A program made the position numbers and the translations under genes. Positions 10,946-24,625 of a stretch of 64,000 bases of DNA are shown here, piece by piece. The stretch lies in NCBI GenBank assembly GCA_014773175.1, contig VXCM01003450.1:3421-67420 (forward strand), written 5' to 3'. Each line of letters begins with the position of its first letter. The first letter of the stretch is position 1. The DNA comes from Lucifuga dentata (lineage: Eukaryota; Chordata; Actinopteri; Ophidiiformes; Bythitidae). The notes under the pieces were generated by a model. That model saw only the letters and a list, made by a program, of their open reading frames with translations, was not told the DNA's origin and ran no database searches.

Positions 10946-13253
10946 CTGTCCAGTTCTCAGTACCTCTCTCAGCTGCTTTCCTAATGACTTTTTGGAGATG
11001 CAAAGGCATATTCATCTCTATGGCCGTCTGTCAGCATCATTTTCAGTCTGTGCCAGCTCAACCAGGCTGCATCAACGCCACAATTCTGGTGTTTGTACAG
11101 TTGCAGAAGGTGTTTTTCTAAAACTCTGAGATGTGTTAAGACTTAGCTATCCACGCTATTATCAGATATTTTTAGACTCAAGGACTTTGGAGGACTGGTG
11201 TGTTTGTTTCGTGTATTTGTCTTTGTATCAATGTGGGATGCTTGTAGGTTTTACTTTTTGCTGAACCATCCACGTTAAACACCTCATGTAGTTATAAATG
11301 CACACAAGGATCGCTGATCTCCCCACAAGGTAGTGGATATCACATCAAGGTCAAGGTGTTACTGTATGACTGGCTGTTGAGGTATTTGGCAGCCTTAAAA
11401 AATACCAACATGGCCATCGAGGTGGGTGGTTTTTTGGATTTTAGGGTGAGTCATGCGATTTAGCGTCCCATATATCAGCCTCTGCTCCCTTCTGCAAGAA
11501 TGAGATAGTGATATTTCTCTGCTTAAGATCGATGTACTGCTGATGCATACAGGGTGTAAGTGAGCGAGAGGAAGACTCTGCATAGATATGAAAGACGTGA
11601 GTTGCAGAAAGTGTGCCAATACCTAAGAAAGAGCGGTTAAGCGGTTAAGTGACTATACGTATAGAAAAGATAGACATTGGAGAGTCCAAGCTGTAGAATG
11701 CGATTGAAGGTGTTTGCAGGTTGATTAAGTTGATTAAAAAAAATAAATTAAAATGAAATGTCTGTCACGTTTTTCTTCTATTACACTGATCAAAGTTGGT
11801 TGACACTGATTCTGATGAGCATCTTACCATAGAAAGTGTGTCACTGAAGCTGGCCAATCAGGACACAAGTGTGTGGAAAGTAGCAAACTATTTGTTGGTT
11901 GTTTTTTTTTTTNTATTATCCAAAAAAGAAATACTGAGGTGTCTTCTATTGCACAATTCATAGAGCTCTTGCGTGAAAACATAGAGTTTCTCTCAAAACA
12001 AGCAGAATAAGCATCAATAGAGGACAAGCTGAAATGCAGAATGTCCAGAATGTAGAACTGCTGGAGGGAAAGTAAAACCAAGAATATAATCAGGCTCGGT
12101 GAATACTTTTCAACACATGCTGCAACTGCTCTCAACTTCAATTCCTAGATCTGGGCTAGTTTACTTACCTGAGTCAGAGTAAAAACACTGAGCAGCTTGA
12201 CAACGCACCTCAGATGCATTACCTCTGAATTTCACCATTTCAATGAAATTCTCACCCTTCAAAATAACATTCAGATGCAGACCATGCGGTGAGTGCTGAG
12301 TTCTGAGAGCTACTGGAGAAAGTATCTTCACATAAGGTGGGCCTTGTACCTGTCAGCCCCTTTTGATTCAATCTACCTATGCGCATCTGCACTTTTCAAC
12401 CTGAACATCACACAGTCCAAGTACACATCTGCTATGACAGATGAACACCTAGTCCTCTGCCTGAGAGTTGCAACCAGCTGGTGCTTGCCTGTCAATGAGA
12501 AACTAGTTGCCTCCTCCAGTGTCACTCTAAGGTAGAAAATACACTTTAATTTTTTTTGTTTTGTTTTGTTTTGTAATGGAAAATATTTGATCAGGAGCTT
12601 TGATTTGATGTTACAAGGTTTAAAGTGTACACCGGGAGCCGCAATCCCATTTCTCTTTGTTGTTGCAAGTCTCTCCTTTGGGACTCGTAGATCTGGAATG
12701 GAGAAGTAGCTCTTGTGCCTGAAAAGGTTGGGCAGTGTGTTTGGTGTGTGGCAGTTGTTGTTCTGCTTATGCTAAGTCTCCAGGAAAAAGTCAATATTTC
12801 TACATGTAACATGGTATAAATGTGTGTGTGTGTGTGTGTGTGTGAGAGTGAGAAAACATGACTGGATGGGCCAAATTTTACTGGAGCATGGAACAAGTTT
12901 TCCCACCAACTGGAGCATGCTGATAACTGGAGAGGGCTAGCATACTGCTCCCTTTCTGCTCCGGGACGTCTGAGACTTGAGTAAAAATGGTGTTATTATT
13001 CATGTTTCTGTCATTATTAGATGACTGAGAGCTTTATTTTGGCAACCAAAAGAAGTAGATCAATATTGTAAACATAATATAGCTTAAATACCTCAAGGTT
13101 CTGTCCTTGGTCCATTGCTTTTTTTAAATTTATATTAATGATCTGCCCAAGGTTTTGGAAGTACTACTACCTATTCTTTTTGCAGATGATACAAGCCTTT
13201 TTATTTCTCATCATAACTTAGATACTCTATTACTTGAAACCAATCAAGGTCTA

Positions 13254-13291
<38 letters not shown>

Positions 13292-13369
13292 AAACAAAGC
13301 AGAATGGTTTATGGTGAATAAGCTATCATTAAATGTTAAAAAAAAAAAATCTAAGTTTATGTTATTTAA

Positions 13370-13947
13370 AGGACCATACCACCCATTTTGCATGCTTGAG
13401 CATCATATATTCAATTTTCACAAGATTATTGACAATCATTTCCCAAAGGATAAAACTGTATTTCAGCTTTCCGGACATTTTACAGAATCTATTAATCTTT
13501 CAAAATCAAACATTCAAGCGATACACCTACCTTAAAAATCCATGTTTCTCCTGCTAATAGTTATGCAGCCTTATGAAGTCACTGTTGTTTAAATTTTTAG
13601 ATAAATGCAGGTCATCTTTTGGGACTATATTCCCTGGTGGAAGCATACATTCTCTCTGCATTTTTTATTGCGCTTAAACACTAAAATTACAAAACTTCTA
13701 AAAAAACCTGAATACACGTCTTGTTGGCGATGATGGATTACCTATCCCAAGAACGTTTCAAGTATCAACAAGTTGATTTTAATAGCGTACCAGAATGAAC
13801 TGAAACCAATGGAGGTCTGGAAGGTAGGAAAAACATTTTTAATTCACCATTCCAGTAATATCCTTTGGGAAATGATTGTCAGTAACATTATGTGTATGAA
13901 AATTGAATATATTTGGCTCAAACATGCAAAATGGCCGATATGGTCCT
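13370..13947. mobile_element. TTAA-flanked inverted-repeat element, copy A (inside LINE)
   Basis: A 578-bp element starting AGGACCATACCACCCATTTT and ending in the inverted counterpart ...GGTCCT. TTAA lies at 13366-13369 and 13948-13951. The inverted repeats extend about 85 bp. Removing the element and one TTAA restores the LINE frame (F-M-L-F-K-G-H-K-N), which shows that TTAA is the duplicated target. TTAA targets are used by piggyBac and Kolobok families. No coding capacity. Confidence 0.9.
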
Positions 13948-14440
13948 TTAAGGGTCATAAAAATGTTGAGGACTCATTACAATTATGTATTGATAATAAC
14001 AGAAATGACAAGTTAATATCACATAAGTTTTAGGAGTAATAATAGATGATACAGGATACATCACTGATGATGCATCCCAGCGCATCCACAGGATGTATTT
14101 TATAAGATGATAGTTTATCCTGGAAGAGGCACATTGACTTCTTTGTCAAAAAATCAATAAATTCACTTGATATAATCAGAAAGATTTCTTATTTTGTAAA
14201 TCAGTCCTTTCATTGTATTATATTACCATTTATCTATATTTGAATTACTGTAACCTTATATGGGCAAGCACATATTAGAATAGCTTTATTGTCATTATAC
14301 ATAACATATAATGAAATTACAGAAAATATACTCCACATCTTAGTGGACTTCTTAAAGTGCAGAAGAAATTTGTTAGATTAGCTCCTCTTCTAACAGTCAG
14401 GAACCATCAGACCCCCATTTTCATTCTCTCAGCCTCTTAA

Positions 14441-14563
14441 CTGTATATAATATAAATATATTGCAAACCTGTATGTTTATTTATAAAATTTTATTTATGA
14501 ANCTGTATATAATATAAATATATTGCAAACCTGTATGTTTATTTATAAAATTTTATTTATGAA
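14441..14563. repeat. 61-bp direct duplication around a single N (assembly join)
   Basis: Positions 14441-14501 and 14503-14563 appear identical, separated by one N at 14502. This looks like two overlapping contig ends joined without merging. Confidence 0.9.
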
Positions 14564-15439
14564 TTCTCAAGTACCTAAAGTCTTTACGGACGTCTTTTGC
14601 ATGAATGCAGGTGTCCATTTGTATGGTACTAGTTAATCTAAACAGCTTCATCTTTCTTTTTGTTCTTCTGATGTGGTCCGTTTTTCATTTCGACACAGAA
14701 TTCATACTCAGATGTAGCACAACGGGAAACATCATCTTACTCCTTTAAAAAAGTACTGAAGCTGACTCTATTATCATTGCAATCATAGTGTCATTACTGG
14801 TAGAAAAGTGACTATTATTTTGATAGTTTTGTGTAATCTGAGTCACTTCTGTTTTTTTTTTTTTTTTTNTTTTTTTTTTTTTTTGTGTGATGGATTAAAT
14901 CGAAGTTGATTAATACTGGGCAGGGATCCTAGTATAAATCTGTGGCTTTTTAACTCTCCAGCTGGAGAACTACCGTATGTTGATTATTTTTTCTGAGTTG
15001 TTTTTGTGATTCTTTGTTACTTTTTGTTTTTTATCCTTATATATATATATCTATATATATATATATAGATATCTATATATATAATTGTGCAAATAAAATG
15101 AAATGAAATAAAGTGATTTTTGGAGCAGGATTTTTACTTGGAGAGCGGTGGAGAGCGGGATTTCCATCCACTCTTTTCCATTCACGTGCTCTGTTTGCCT
15201 ATTTGTATGGTCAAAGATAAAGTTGTTTAAGACTGTCTGCATAAACTTCTAAACCCTCTCGAGTCTAAAGTCACAATGACAATTTGTTTGCTGACTTTTG
15301 GAGACTTTCCTTCATTTTCTAGAATATTCCAGAATCAAGTAGAAAAAAGACATTTTATAATTAATTTAAGAGTTTTTTTGCTCAGTTTTTTCAAATTGGA
15401 TTTTTTTTTTTTATCAAGAACTATTACAGTACCCATTAA

Positions 15440-15800
15440 AAACGTGTATGTTTGGAACTGGCCGGACTTTATGGCGTGCTTCACAGCCTGCCATAATTTT
15501 GTTCTGCACGTTCTTGTGAGCTAGCTTTGTTTGCTGTATGGGGTCGACCGTGCCACTGGACTGGAATGTATGCTGCCATACTCGGAGCATATCCTGCCAC
15601 ATGGACTACTTTTTACTGGCACAACTCAATTCGAGAACTCCTCATCCAAACAACTTCACACATGTCACTACACATCCTTAGGTTCTGAGCAATAAACCTG
15701 CCGAATTTCAACTTCATACAGTGCCGGGTTCTAGAGATGTTGGTGCCACAGACAGAGATTTCTGTCTTGAAAGTTAGATGAAGAAATTTCTAGAAAAATA
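15440..15800 (+). repeat. Interspersed repeat, copy 1 of 2
   Basis: Matches 45820-46540 over its length. Shared landmarks are CAGCCTGCCATAATTT, GAGCTAGCTTTGTTTGC, GACTACTTTTTACTGGCAC, CATCCAAACAACTTCA and AACCTGCCGAATTTCA. The two copies differ by scattered substitutions, so they are old. Class unknown. Confidence 0.8.
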
Positions 15801-15846
15801 ATTGAGACTTCAGAGGGTTAATAAATACAATAGTGCAGTCGTCTTA

Positions 15847-16041
<195 letters not shown>

Positions 16042-16667
16042 TTACTTCCCAGACCACTGTGCTCCAACATAAATACACATGCACTCGTTCTTTTCCCCCA
16101 TATTCATTTCGCTCCTGCCCCAGAGCTCCACTTTCATATCAATATGGCCAGTATGTGCAGATCTAAAACAAATCATTACATATTGAGAGAGAGCAAACGG
16201 CGTCATGCTGCTATCATCATATTCACAGCTATAGCGGGGAGAGTTTTGACAGGATCACAGATGACTAACATCCGTCCTTATTTCTCATGTAATCCGAAGT
16301 GTCTGCGCTAGTTAGAGCTCTTCACTGTAATTAGCATGAGATTAGTCTTGTCAGATGAACGTGGAAAGATTCAACACTGTAGTGCTACATGCTGATTTAA
16401 AGTTTGTGAACACAGATTAGTGAGAGAGACACCAGGGAATGAAGCACCCCCNCCCCCCCCCCCTTGTAGAAGTTGAATTCTTTGTGACTATTTATCATTC
16501 ATTTCAGACCAGGGTTCATCGGTGCAAATCTAACAATGGTTAAAGTCAGAGTCGTTACTAAAGAGCAACTCACATAAGGGCTTTTGTTGTCTCTGAATTG
16601 CTACTCAGTGGGATCGTAACGCTCCTTGTGATTAGATACTTGTAAAACAGGTGGTCCTGGCCTTTGC

Positions 16668-16704
<37 letters not shown>

Positions 16705-17096
16705 ATTTAAGCAGAATGGATAGTTTACTGATTAGATGGTGACAACAGAAAAGTGGTGTGGTCAAGTGTGGTCAAATTGCCTGCAGTTGTGGTGGGTAGA
16801 TCAACGCCTACTGATTCAACACTATCCAACGCTAAGTCTTGCTTTGAGTATTGACTGTAGCTTTTAAAATATCGACACACACACAAAAAGTTGGAAGATG
16901 GCAGTAAAAGGAACAGTTATCTCCAGGCTTATGGTCCTGCAGGTCATATCAGAAATATTGTGATCAAATCATGTGAGGAAGTTCTATGAGGAAGTTTCTG
17001 AAAGTCATGACTTTTCAGAGACTGGGACATGCCCACAAAATACCTCATGACGGAAGTAGTGTAGGCAATAAATAGATGAAAAAAAAAGTAAATTAA

Positions 17097-17703
17097 AGGA
17101 CCATACCATCCATTTTGCATGTTTGAGCCGAATAGGCTCAAAGATGCAGTTTTTCATGTTTAAGCCTATTCAGTTTTCATACATGTAACATTACTGACAA
17201 TCATTTCCCAAAGCATACTACTGTTACGGTTAGTTAAAAATATTTTTCCTACCTTCCAGACCACCATTGGTTTCAGTTCATTCTGGTACGCTATTAAAAT
17301 CAACTTTTGATACTTGAAACATTCTTGGGATAGGTAATCCATCATCATGAACAAGATGTATATTCACTTATTCTTTTTTCAAAGTTACATAATTTTAGAG
17401 CTTAAGCGCAATAAAAAGCACGTATATATGCCTCCACCGGGGAATACAGTCCCAAAAGAAGACCTGCATTTATCAAAAAATATTAACAACCATGACTTCA
17501 TAAGGCTGTGTAACCATTAGCAGGTAAAACATCGATTTTTAAGGTGTATCGCTAGAACATTTAATTTTGAAAGATTAAGAGATTTTTGCAAAATATCAGG
17601 AAAGCTGAAATACGGTTTTATCCTTTGGGAAATGATTGTCAGTAACTTAGTATGAAAAATGATTATATTAGGCTCAAACATGCAAAATGGGTGGTATGGT
17701 CCT
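17097..17703. mobile_element. TTAA-flanked inverted-repeat element, copy B (inverted)
   Basis: Starts AGGACCATACCATCCATTTT and ends GGTGGTATGGTCCT, with TTAA at 17093-17096 and 17704-17707. Internal sequence is the reverse complement of copy A. A short internal rearrangement near 17130-17165 repeats the end sequence. Confidence 0.88.
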
Positions 17704-18857
17704 TTAATTGTATTTCAGTTATTCTGGATCTTGTGCCAGTTTGTAATAAAACCAGCTCAACTGAAATGAACATGAGTTGTGTTATTTACTTTACTGGTTT
17801 ACCAAATACAGAAAACCTCAATTACATACGTGTCCTGCAGCACATCCCTTGTCATGTGTTTGTTGAAAATCATGGTATTGCCCATCAGGCTAATATACCC
17901 AATATTTCAATACTAAAACTGGACAGACATTGTGGTGAGCATCATATTTGTTATCCATCCTCATAAGTGATTTGATCTAAATGCACCTTCTTAATGACCC
18001 AACAAAAGCATATTTTTGCCTCCACAGTTTCGTGATATTTTGGTAAGACATTGTCAGCAGAGACAATTGTGTAAGATTCTGTTTACTCTCATACTGTACA
18101 AAATGCTGCTGTAGAGTGACTGGAGATGTGCCTGGCTCCCATCCAGCTCAATAAATAGATCCTTCAAGTTGCTATTTTCAAGACACAACATGTTAAAAGA
18201 GTTACGACTGCTGGGAATAAATTCATCACGAACAAAGAAAAGCCTCCAAAGCCAAACAGTGGCTCAAACATAAATCTAATTGGATATAATGTGTTATGCC
18301 AAGATAGAAATCAATATTCAATGTAGGGCATGCAGAGTGAAGGAAAGACTTGATTTTCTTACTTGGAAAAGTGTGTTCTTGGCTGATTTTAAATTTAAAA
18401 AAGAGATCCTTGTTATGTAGCACAAATGTGACTTTTTCACCATTATTGCTGTTGGTGCTGATTTCAATCAAGTCCACTATTACATTTTGCTCTCCTTCCT
18501 CCCTCAGGTGTTTTCATATATCAGCCCAGATGGTTGATCTTTTTGGCCGAGTATGAATGAGTTATTATGCACGGAGTTACACACACACACACGCAAACAC
18601 ACAGGTGTAATGAGCCATTTTATGATGGGCTCTTGGAAAAACAAACAAAAACAAGATGTGCTCTCATAGATGATTGTCTGCTCTTATGTGTGAGTGCTAC
18701 TCAGCCCTTCATACTTAAACGCACACACACACACACACACACACATATATTGGTATGCATGTAGAGTACATGCATGAAAGTCCCAGGGGAGACTCTTTAA
18801 CTCTGCCTTTGACATAAATCTATTTTTCTGTGAACTTTGCCGCTGGTGACATACCAT

Positions 18858-20700
18858 CAGGGCCGGACTGGGATTAAAATTCGGCCCTGGACTTTTGCCC
18901 AGACAGGGCGGCCCACCCAATCGGCCCAACATCAACCATTCTTCAATACATGTACCTATCAGCCCCCAATACCACCATGTAGCTACGTCATCAATAAGTA
19001 AGGCAACATGAGTGTACTTACTTTTAGTCATTATTTCAATTATAAAAGCTCTCATTGAAGTATGCTGATAATTTCTTTAAAACATGATAATTGTCCTCTG
19101 GTGTGACTGTGCAGAATAATGTTCTTATTAGAAAACTACTGTAATTAAAAAAAAAAACAACACTAATTCTCTTACATTTCTTTTATATGTATAATACAAA
19201 TGATTACTCCATCATCCATACATCATCCAGCTATCACTCTAACTTGTTATGATGTACAACATGTTGTCCACCTGCTGACCCTTTTCAATAAATATAAAGC
19301 AGCATTAATTAGGCATCATTTACTGAGAAATGTCCTTCTTCTGCCAGAAAGTACAGAAGGCATGGAGCACATGTCTGAGTAGAAGGTCAAAATATTATAA
19401 AAATATTGTTTTTTCCAACACTGGTAGTTATGGGATTACATAGTCCTTTGGTGTGACACAATTAACATGTATAATTAAAAAATTCTCTACTGTTGTATTA
19501 TTTATTGTAAACAAACATTGAAAAGGTTGGTTTGACTGATTTATTGTAAAAATAACAGAATTTTTAATGAGAACTCCTTACAAGTACTTCACTGAGTAAC
19601 AGAATGAAATGTTTTTACTTTCAAATTAGGTGTTGCAAATGCTGATACTTAATCAGGACAAACATGATTATTACTGTGTATATTTCCCTTTAACTTACAA
19701 TTTCTAAATAAAATATTTTGATTAGAAATAGCGTCACACCAGAGGACAATTTTAAGGACTTCTGTGTGACAACAGTCAGAAAATATAAAATAAATGAAGA
19801 AGTATTTGAGGACATATAATTTTGTGTTAATTATATTTAAAGGAACACATATTATGCATTAATTTTAGAAAATGTTCTTTTTTTCCAGTTTGAAAACAAG
19901 CTCATGCCAACCCATAAATAAATGACCAAATAAAAGTTATTATGGCAGGAGGTTTAGCTAATTGAGGGTAGCTGATTGTTGATTGATGGTTGATTCAATA
20001 ACTTGGGTTAAGCAGTAAACTAGCATCAAATGCTAGTTTTTCCTGCTGCTTAGCAGATATTCTTATTGCAACTAGATGATGGTGACATGAGGAAAAAGCG
20101 TTTGATGTCTACTATTTATGATTCCAATGCTAGCTTGACTGATTGACTGATGCTAGGGCCCTATGCATCTTTTTTTTTTCCTATGCACCTTGTTACCTCT
20201 GCATTGAACTTACTCTCTCCTCCTGCATTCTGTCTGTCTCTCTGCAGTAGGACCATGGTCCCTCTCTTTCTGCCTCTCTGAGCTGCTGCGGGTTTGATGG
20301 TGGTGACACTAACATTGCAGCAAACATGAATGTAACTTTTGCACACGTAGCAGCATCCTGCTGTAAAGCCTTCAGTTTTTTCTTCCGCAATTTTTCTGCA
20401 CCTCCTTTATGTTTCTTCGCATTCATTTTCCTGTCCATTTACACGCTGACAGATTTACTTTTTCTGTGTCTCTCAGTTACAGAGGCAGAAGGGGGCTGAT
20501 GTGGGATGTGATTGGGCCGGTATCAATTGAGAAACAAAATGGGCCACTCACGCAGTCTTTCTGCGTTTTATGGGCCGGGTCGGAAAAAAAAAACAAAAAA
20601 AAAAAAAAAANAAAAAAAAAAAAAAACGCATTTACCGGCCCATAGACCCATTGGCCCACCGGGAAAAGTCCCTGTCGTCCCAATGGCCAGTCCATGCCTG
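18858..20700. mobile_element. hAT-like non-autonomous element, 1.84 kb
   Basis: Begins CAGGGCCGGACTGGG and ends with the inverse of CAGGCATGGACTGG. It is flanked by CATACCAT (18850-18857) and AATACCAT (20701-20708), an 8-bp target duplication with one mismatch. GGCCC-rich sub-terminal sequence fits fish hAT elements. No transposase was seen. A 17-bp inverted repeat (19091-19107 with 19733-19749) suggests an inner insertion. A poly-A run with an N (20611) lies near the right end. Confidence 0.82.
19091..19749. repeat. Inner inverted repeat inside the hAT-like element
   Basis: TTGTCCTCTGGTGTGAC at 19091-19107 faces its exact inverse at 19733-19749. A third related copy (AGTCCTTTGGTGTGACAC) is at about 19441. 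Probably a second, nested miniature element; the target duplication is not clear. Confidence 0.6.
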
Positions 20701-21582
20701 AATACCATCATCATAACAAACAGCGGCCTCCATCAATAAACAAGTCAAACCTTTATTTATGGTCATCAGGGAAGTATTCATGACATACTAACAGAAAAAG
20801 AAATGAACAGTAAATATGCCACCTTCTTAGCAAAACAACACAATTTTAACAATGCTAGAATGGAATATTTAAACTCATTATTTCTGACTGGAAAACTGAT
20901 TAGTGGCATCGGTTGATTAATAGATGGATGATAAAAAGATGAAGTGGGCCTGCATAGAAAACAAGAAGGCATTCAGTTTAATGATGTTCTGAGGGCATTA
21001 AATGTGTAATTTTACCCTTTTTGGAGTTTAACATTAATGAACCATGATTTCAGATTATTAATACTACACGCACAACTCTCACAAACACACACACACAAGC
21101 AAAAGATCTGATTCCATATTTCATGTTGTACTTGTTGCTTGGGTCGTTGGAACGTTAGAAGACTGTCAGAAGCTGAATTTGATGAAACTTGGTGGAAGAG
21201 GCCAGGAAAGAATCCAAACATCCATGGTGGCATGGTCCTTTAAAAGTTGGTGCAGATCCAGATCCAGCAGCAGATTGAAGAATTTTTTAAAAGCAATTTC
21301 CCAACATGTGACATAGGGAGTTTTCTATATTTTTGTCAATTACTGTCTTATATCAGTAGACCCAAAATGTTCCCGATGAACCCTGGTTTCATCGCTGAGA
21401 AACATCCCTGAGTATCAAAAGATTTATGCTGTGAACCTAATCATTCACCTCAGTCAAAAAAANAAAAAAAAAAAAAAAAAAAAAAAAAAGGGACATTTTT
21501 AACATACAACCAATGACAGGTGCAACTTGGTTCAGATCTGGATAAGTTTTAAAAATTATTCTTTTCTTTGCCAAATTATGTC

Positions 21583-21583
21583 C

Positions 21584-21628
<45 letters not shown>

Positions 21629-21650
21629 CATTATTATTATTATTATTATN

Positions 21651-21692
<42 letters not shown>

Positions 21693-21716
21693 CATTATTA
21701 TTATTATTATTATTAC
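21583..21716. repeat. (TTA)n microsatellite with a single N
   Basis: About 44 TTA units with two TCA interruptions and an N at 21650, again probably a contig join. Confidence 0.95.
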
Positions 21717-21889
21717 AGTCATTTCTTTGTCTTTGTGACAGTATATTGCTAGAACAACATACATTTTGTCAAGGCTTGTTCGGCCTTGGCAGAGATATGT
21801 GCTTTAACGACTGCTCTTCTTGTGTTTTGATTTCACTAGTGTTTTTAATTCTCCATAAAGCACTTTGTTAAAAAATGAGTGTGATAAAA

Positions 21890-22180
21890 GCACCATTAAA
21901 ACATTTCATTTTTAATGATATTGCAGGTCTTTTGGACTTATAATGAGAGGAGGTCTGATGTGGCTGTTGGCGCTGTTTGCATCATTTGTGATGTGTCTGT
22001 AGTGTGTTTGAATGTTTTATCATGTGGTTTTCGGCGATTGGATTCTTTGTCATTTTTACTGGTTTAGTTTTCTTTTTGAGATGGATGTGTGATTTTTATG
22101 TTTGACTGAATGGATCCCAGGAAGAACAGTTGTTGCTATGGCATCAACTAATAGGGATCCAATTTAAATAAACAAATAAT
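21890..22180 (+). mobile_element. LINE 3' untranslated end, fragment
   Basis: ACTGAATGGATCCCAGGAAG, GTTGCTATGGCA and AATAGGGATCCAATTTAAAT close to a short A-rich tail resemble the 3' ends of fish non-LTR elements. No coding part remains. Confidence 0.5.
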
Positions 22181-23142
22181 GCATTTATAAAATCAGAATA
22201 AAATTTAAAAGACTACATGAAGCACCAACAGGTGAAAAGATGAATATGTAGAATCCTCCTTTTTGCTGTTTTACTCTCTCGTCATGTTTTCCCTTCAACC
22301 GGTGACAGTTGCCCTCCTTGGATCGGCCATTAGAAAGACGAAATAAAGGCTGTCATACCATGAATAGTAGATCTGAAGGCTAAGTATAAACTTCATGAAG
22401 CACCTGAGTCCAATTAGCAGCAATAACCTGTTTAGTGTGGCTCTGCTTGTTATCAGTCTCATTTCCGTCTGAGTGACTAATGTTCCCTTCCACAACCCAA
22501 AGTAACAACAACCAGCTAACTGATTGCCGTGGGCCAGTGTGTTTAATGAACAAGTACACAATGAAGCGCACACACATCTCTGCTGCTCAGCTAATTAGCC
22601 AGCACGTAATGGCCCAAACTCTGCTCTGCGTGGCATGATAAGGGACCCACGTCTACTGTCGGATTCTTTTAAAAGCCAATCGAATTGCTTCAGCACCATC
22701 CTCTTTGTTTTTGATTAGGTGCCAGTTTTCATCTACTCACAAAGAAAATGTATAAACTGTATGTAAAAAAATGTAAAATTAAGAGCGGTATAATGTTTTT
22801 GTTCTTGTCGATGAACGCAGAGATGAACACATGAAAACGATTCAACAGTTGCACTGAAATGTGTTATATGGATTTATATTAATAACAGTTCATGTGTTTT
22901 ATTTCATGAAATGCTTGTTAATTATGTAGTTTGGTAGGTGTAAATGCACATAGCTAATGTAATATAGTCAGTTGGCTGGAAACCCTGCTGAGGAGAGGAG
23001 GTGTGTGTGTGTGTGAGTAGAAGCCCAGAATGTCACAAAGTTGCTGTACTCAGATTTATTTTTTCATATCATTTCTTCAGAATAAATCCCCACAAGTCAG
23101 CAAAATAGCTGTTGTCACTGTTGTCATTAAGTCCCACATTAC

Positions 23143-23144
<2 letters not shown>

Positions 23145-23202
<58 letters not shown>
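23145..23202. repeat. Poly-T tract ending in N
   Basis: 58 uninterrupted T, then N at 23203. A similar T/N/T tract is at 23612-23647. Confidence 0.95.
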
Positions 23203-24625
23203 NAATGCATCAATTACCACATTCTCCAAAATCCATGAACTCTTTCTCATTCATACTCCTCCATCTGCAAAACACCAGATATCTGCAGCACATTTTTCAA
23301 ATGCTAACACGCTGTTTTCAAAACTACTAAAAACACATTCAAAACAGAATGACGGCAAATATCCTGCACTTCTGTGGTAACCATATTGAAATATTGTATA
23401 TAGAAAATCTTAGCAGAATATTTACAATAAAATGAGATAATAATCATTCCAAACGCAGCTGATTGCTGTTTCAGCTGAAAGCTTCCCAGATATTTTTAGT
23501 GTCATTAAACAGACTAAAGGTGATGGCTTCGGAATGACTTGGTTTGGAAACATGGATCAAGGAAGGCTGGTGGGGACGCTAACTCTAACTCAGCCCTGGA
23601 ATTTCAGGATGTTTTTTTTTTTTTTTTTTNTTTTTTTTTTTTTTTTTCAACTTTTTTATTTTTCATAAGTACAGTAAATTACAATTTGAAGCAAATTGCT
23701 GCATTTCTGATTCATTCTTATTACATACATGACTTTAGTACAGTCAGTAAAGTGAAAAGGTGTTATTATTCTATAACGAAATATTGCTTTATGGAAAAAA
23801 TCATTCAAACTTCAAAGATAAAAGTTCATCATGTGTGTAATGTTGCCTGTTGTTAGCGTTTCTTAGGTTAGTGTGTTATGCTTGACAATGTGCGCTTTCT
23901 GAGTGAGAATTGTTGCCAGTGTTAAGGTGGAATGAGCTTATTCTGAGACATGTATGAAGTTTTTTGGTGCTTTGAGTACGTTTTGGAGGTGAGATTAACT
24001 GTTTGGCCAAGATGCATGTTGGTAATGCAGACTATATGAAGAGTTTAGAAAAAGTGGCTTAACTATTGACAGATGTTTGTTTGCAATTGAAAATAACTGC
24101 AAGACACAATGCAGATTCATAGCAGAAGACAAAGTATGACGCCAGACTGCTACACTTCACTAAATCAGGTATAAAGGGTATAAAAGGTAAAGCAGAGAGA
24201 GATGAAAAATATTCTCCAAGTCACTTTGGAAGATTTGGGCCTTTGGAACAGCTTAGGATCCCAGATTCCTGGGATCCACCCTGGCTGCTGCTTTGTTTGA
24301 GGCACCTGATTAGCTTAAGGCAGAACTATTGTTGGTTCCTACCTCTTCAATTGAGGTATAGAGGCTAGAACATTGTGCCCTGCTGGCCTCGCCCCTTCAT
24401 TTGAGGAATGTGATTAGCTAGATTAGGTATAGAGGAAAGAGCAGGAAGAAATGAAAAAATATTCTTTTGGCCACTTTTGGGCCCCTGGATCAGACTGGGA
24501 TCCCTGCCATATTGGGATACAGCCTGACCTGCTGTCCTCCCACCCATACTACTGTAAATAAACTGGGATGTACTTGAATTTTTTTGTTGTGTTAGTACTT
24601 AAGCCTAGAGTTATGATAGCATATT

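Larger units (their letters stand above)
13060..15116 (+). mobile_element. Non-LTR retrotransposon (LINE) fragment with decayed reverse transcriptase
   Basis: The plus-strand frame reads PQGSVLGPLLFLIYINDLP-like sequence, then ILFADDTSLFI with the FADD catalytic box of reverse transcriptase, then WFMVNKLSLN. After an inserted TTAA element (13370-13947) the frame resumes HKNVEDSLQL, then GVIIDDTGYI. Near 14330-14390 there is a C-terminal-like HLSGLLKVQKKFVRLA. The 3' end is probably the AT-rich AAATGAAATGAAATAAAG near 15100. Broken by stops, a poly-A tract (13255-13289) and an N-joined duplication (14441-14563). The family is probably CR1/L2/Rex-like; it is a dead copy. Confidence 0.8.

Noticed and set aside
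10653..11129. 158-codon plus-strand frame
   Set aside because: Runs through CA and GA microsatellites; no domain outside them.
13155..13535. 126-codon plus-strand frame as a gene
   Set aside because: It is decayed LINE reverse transcriptase running through a poly-A tract into an inserted element.
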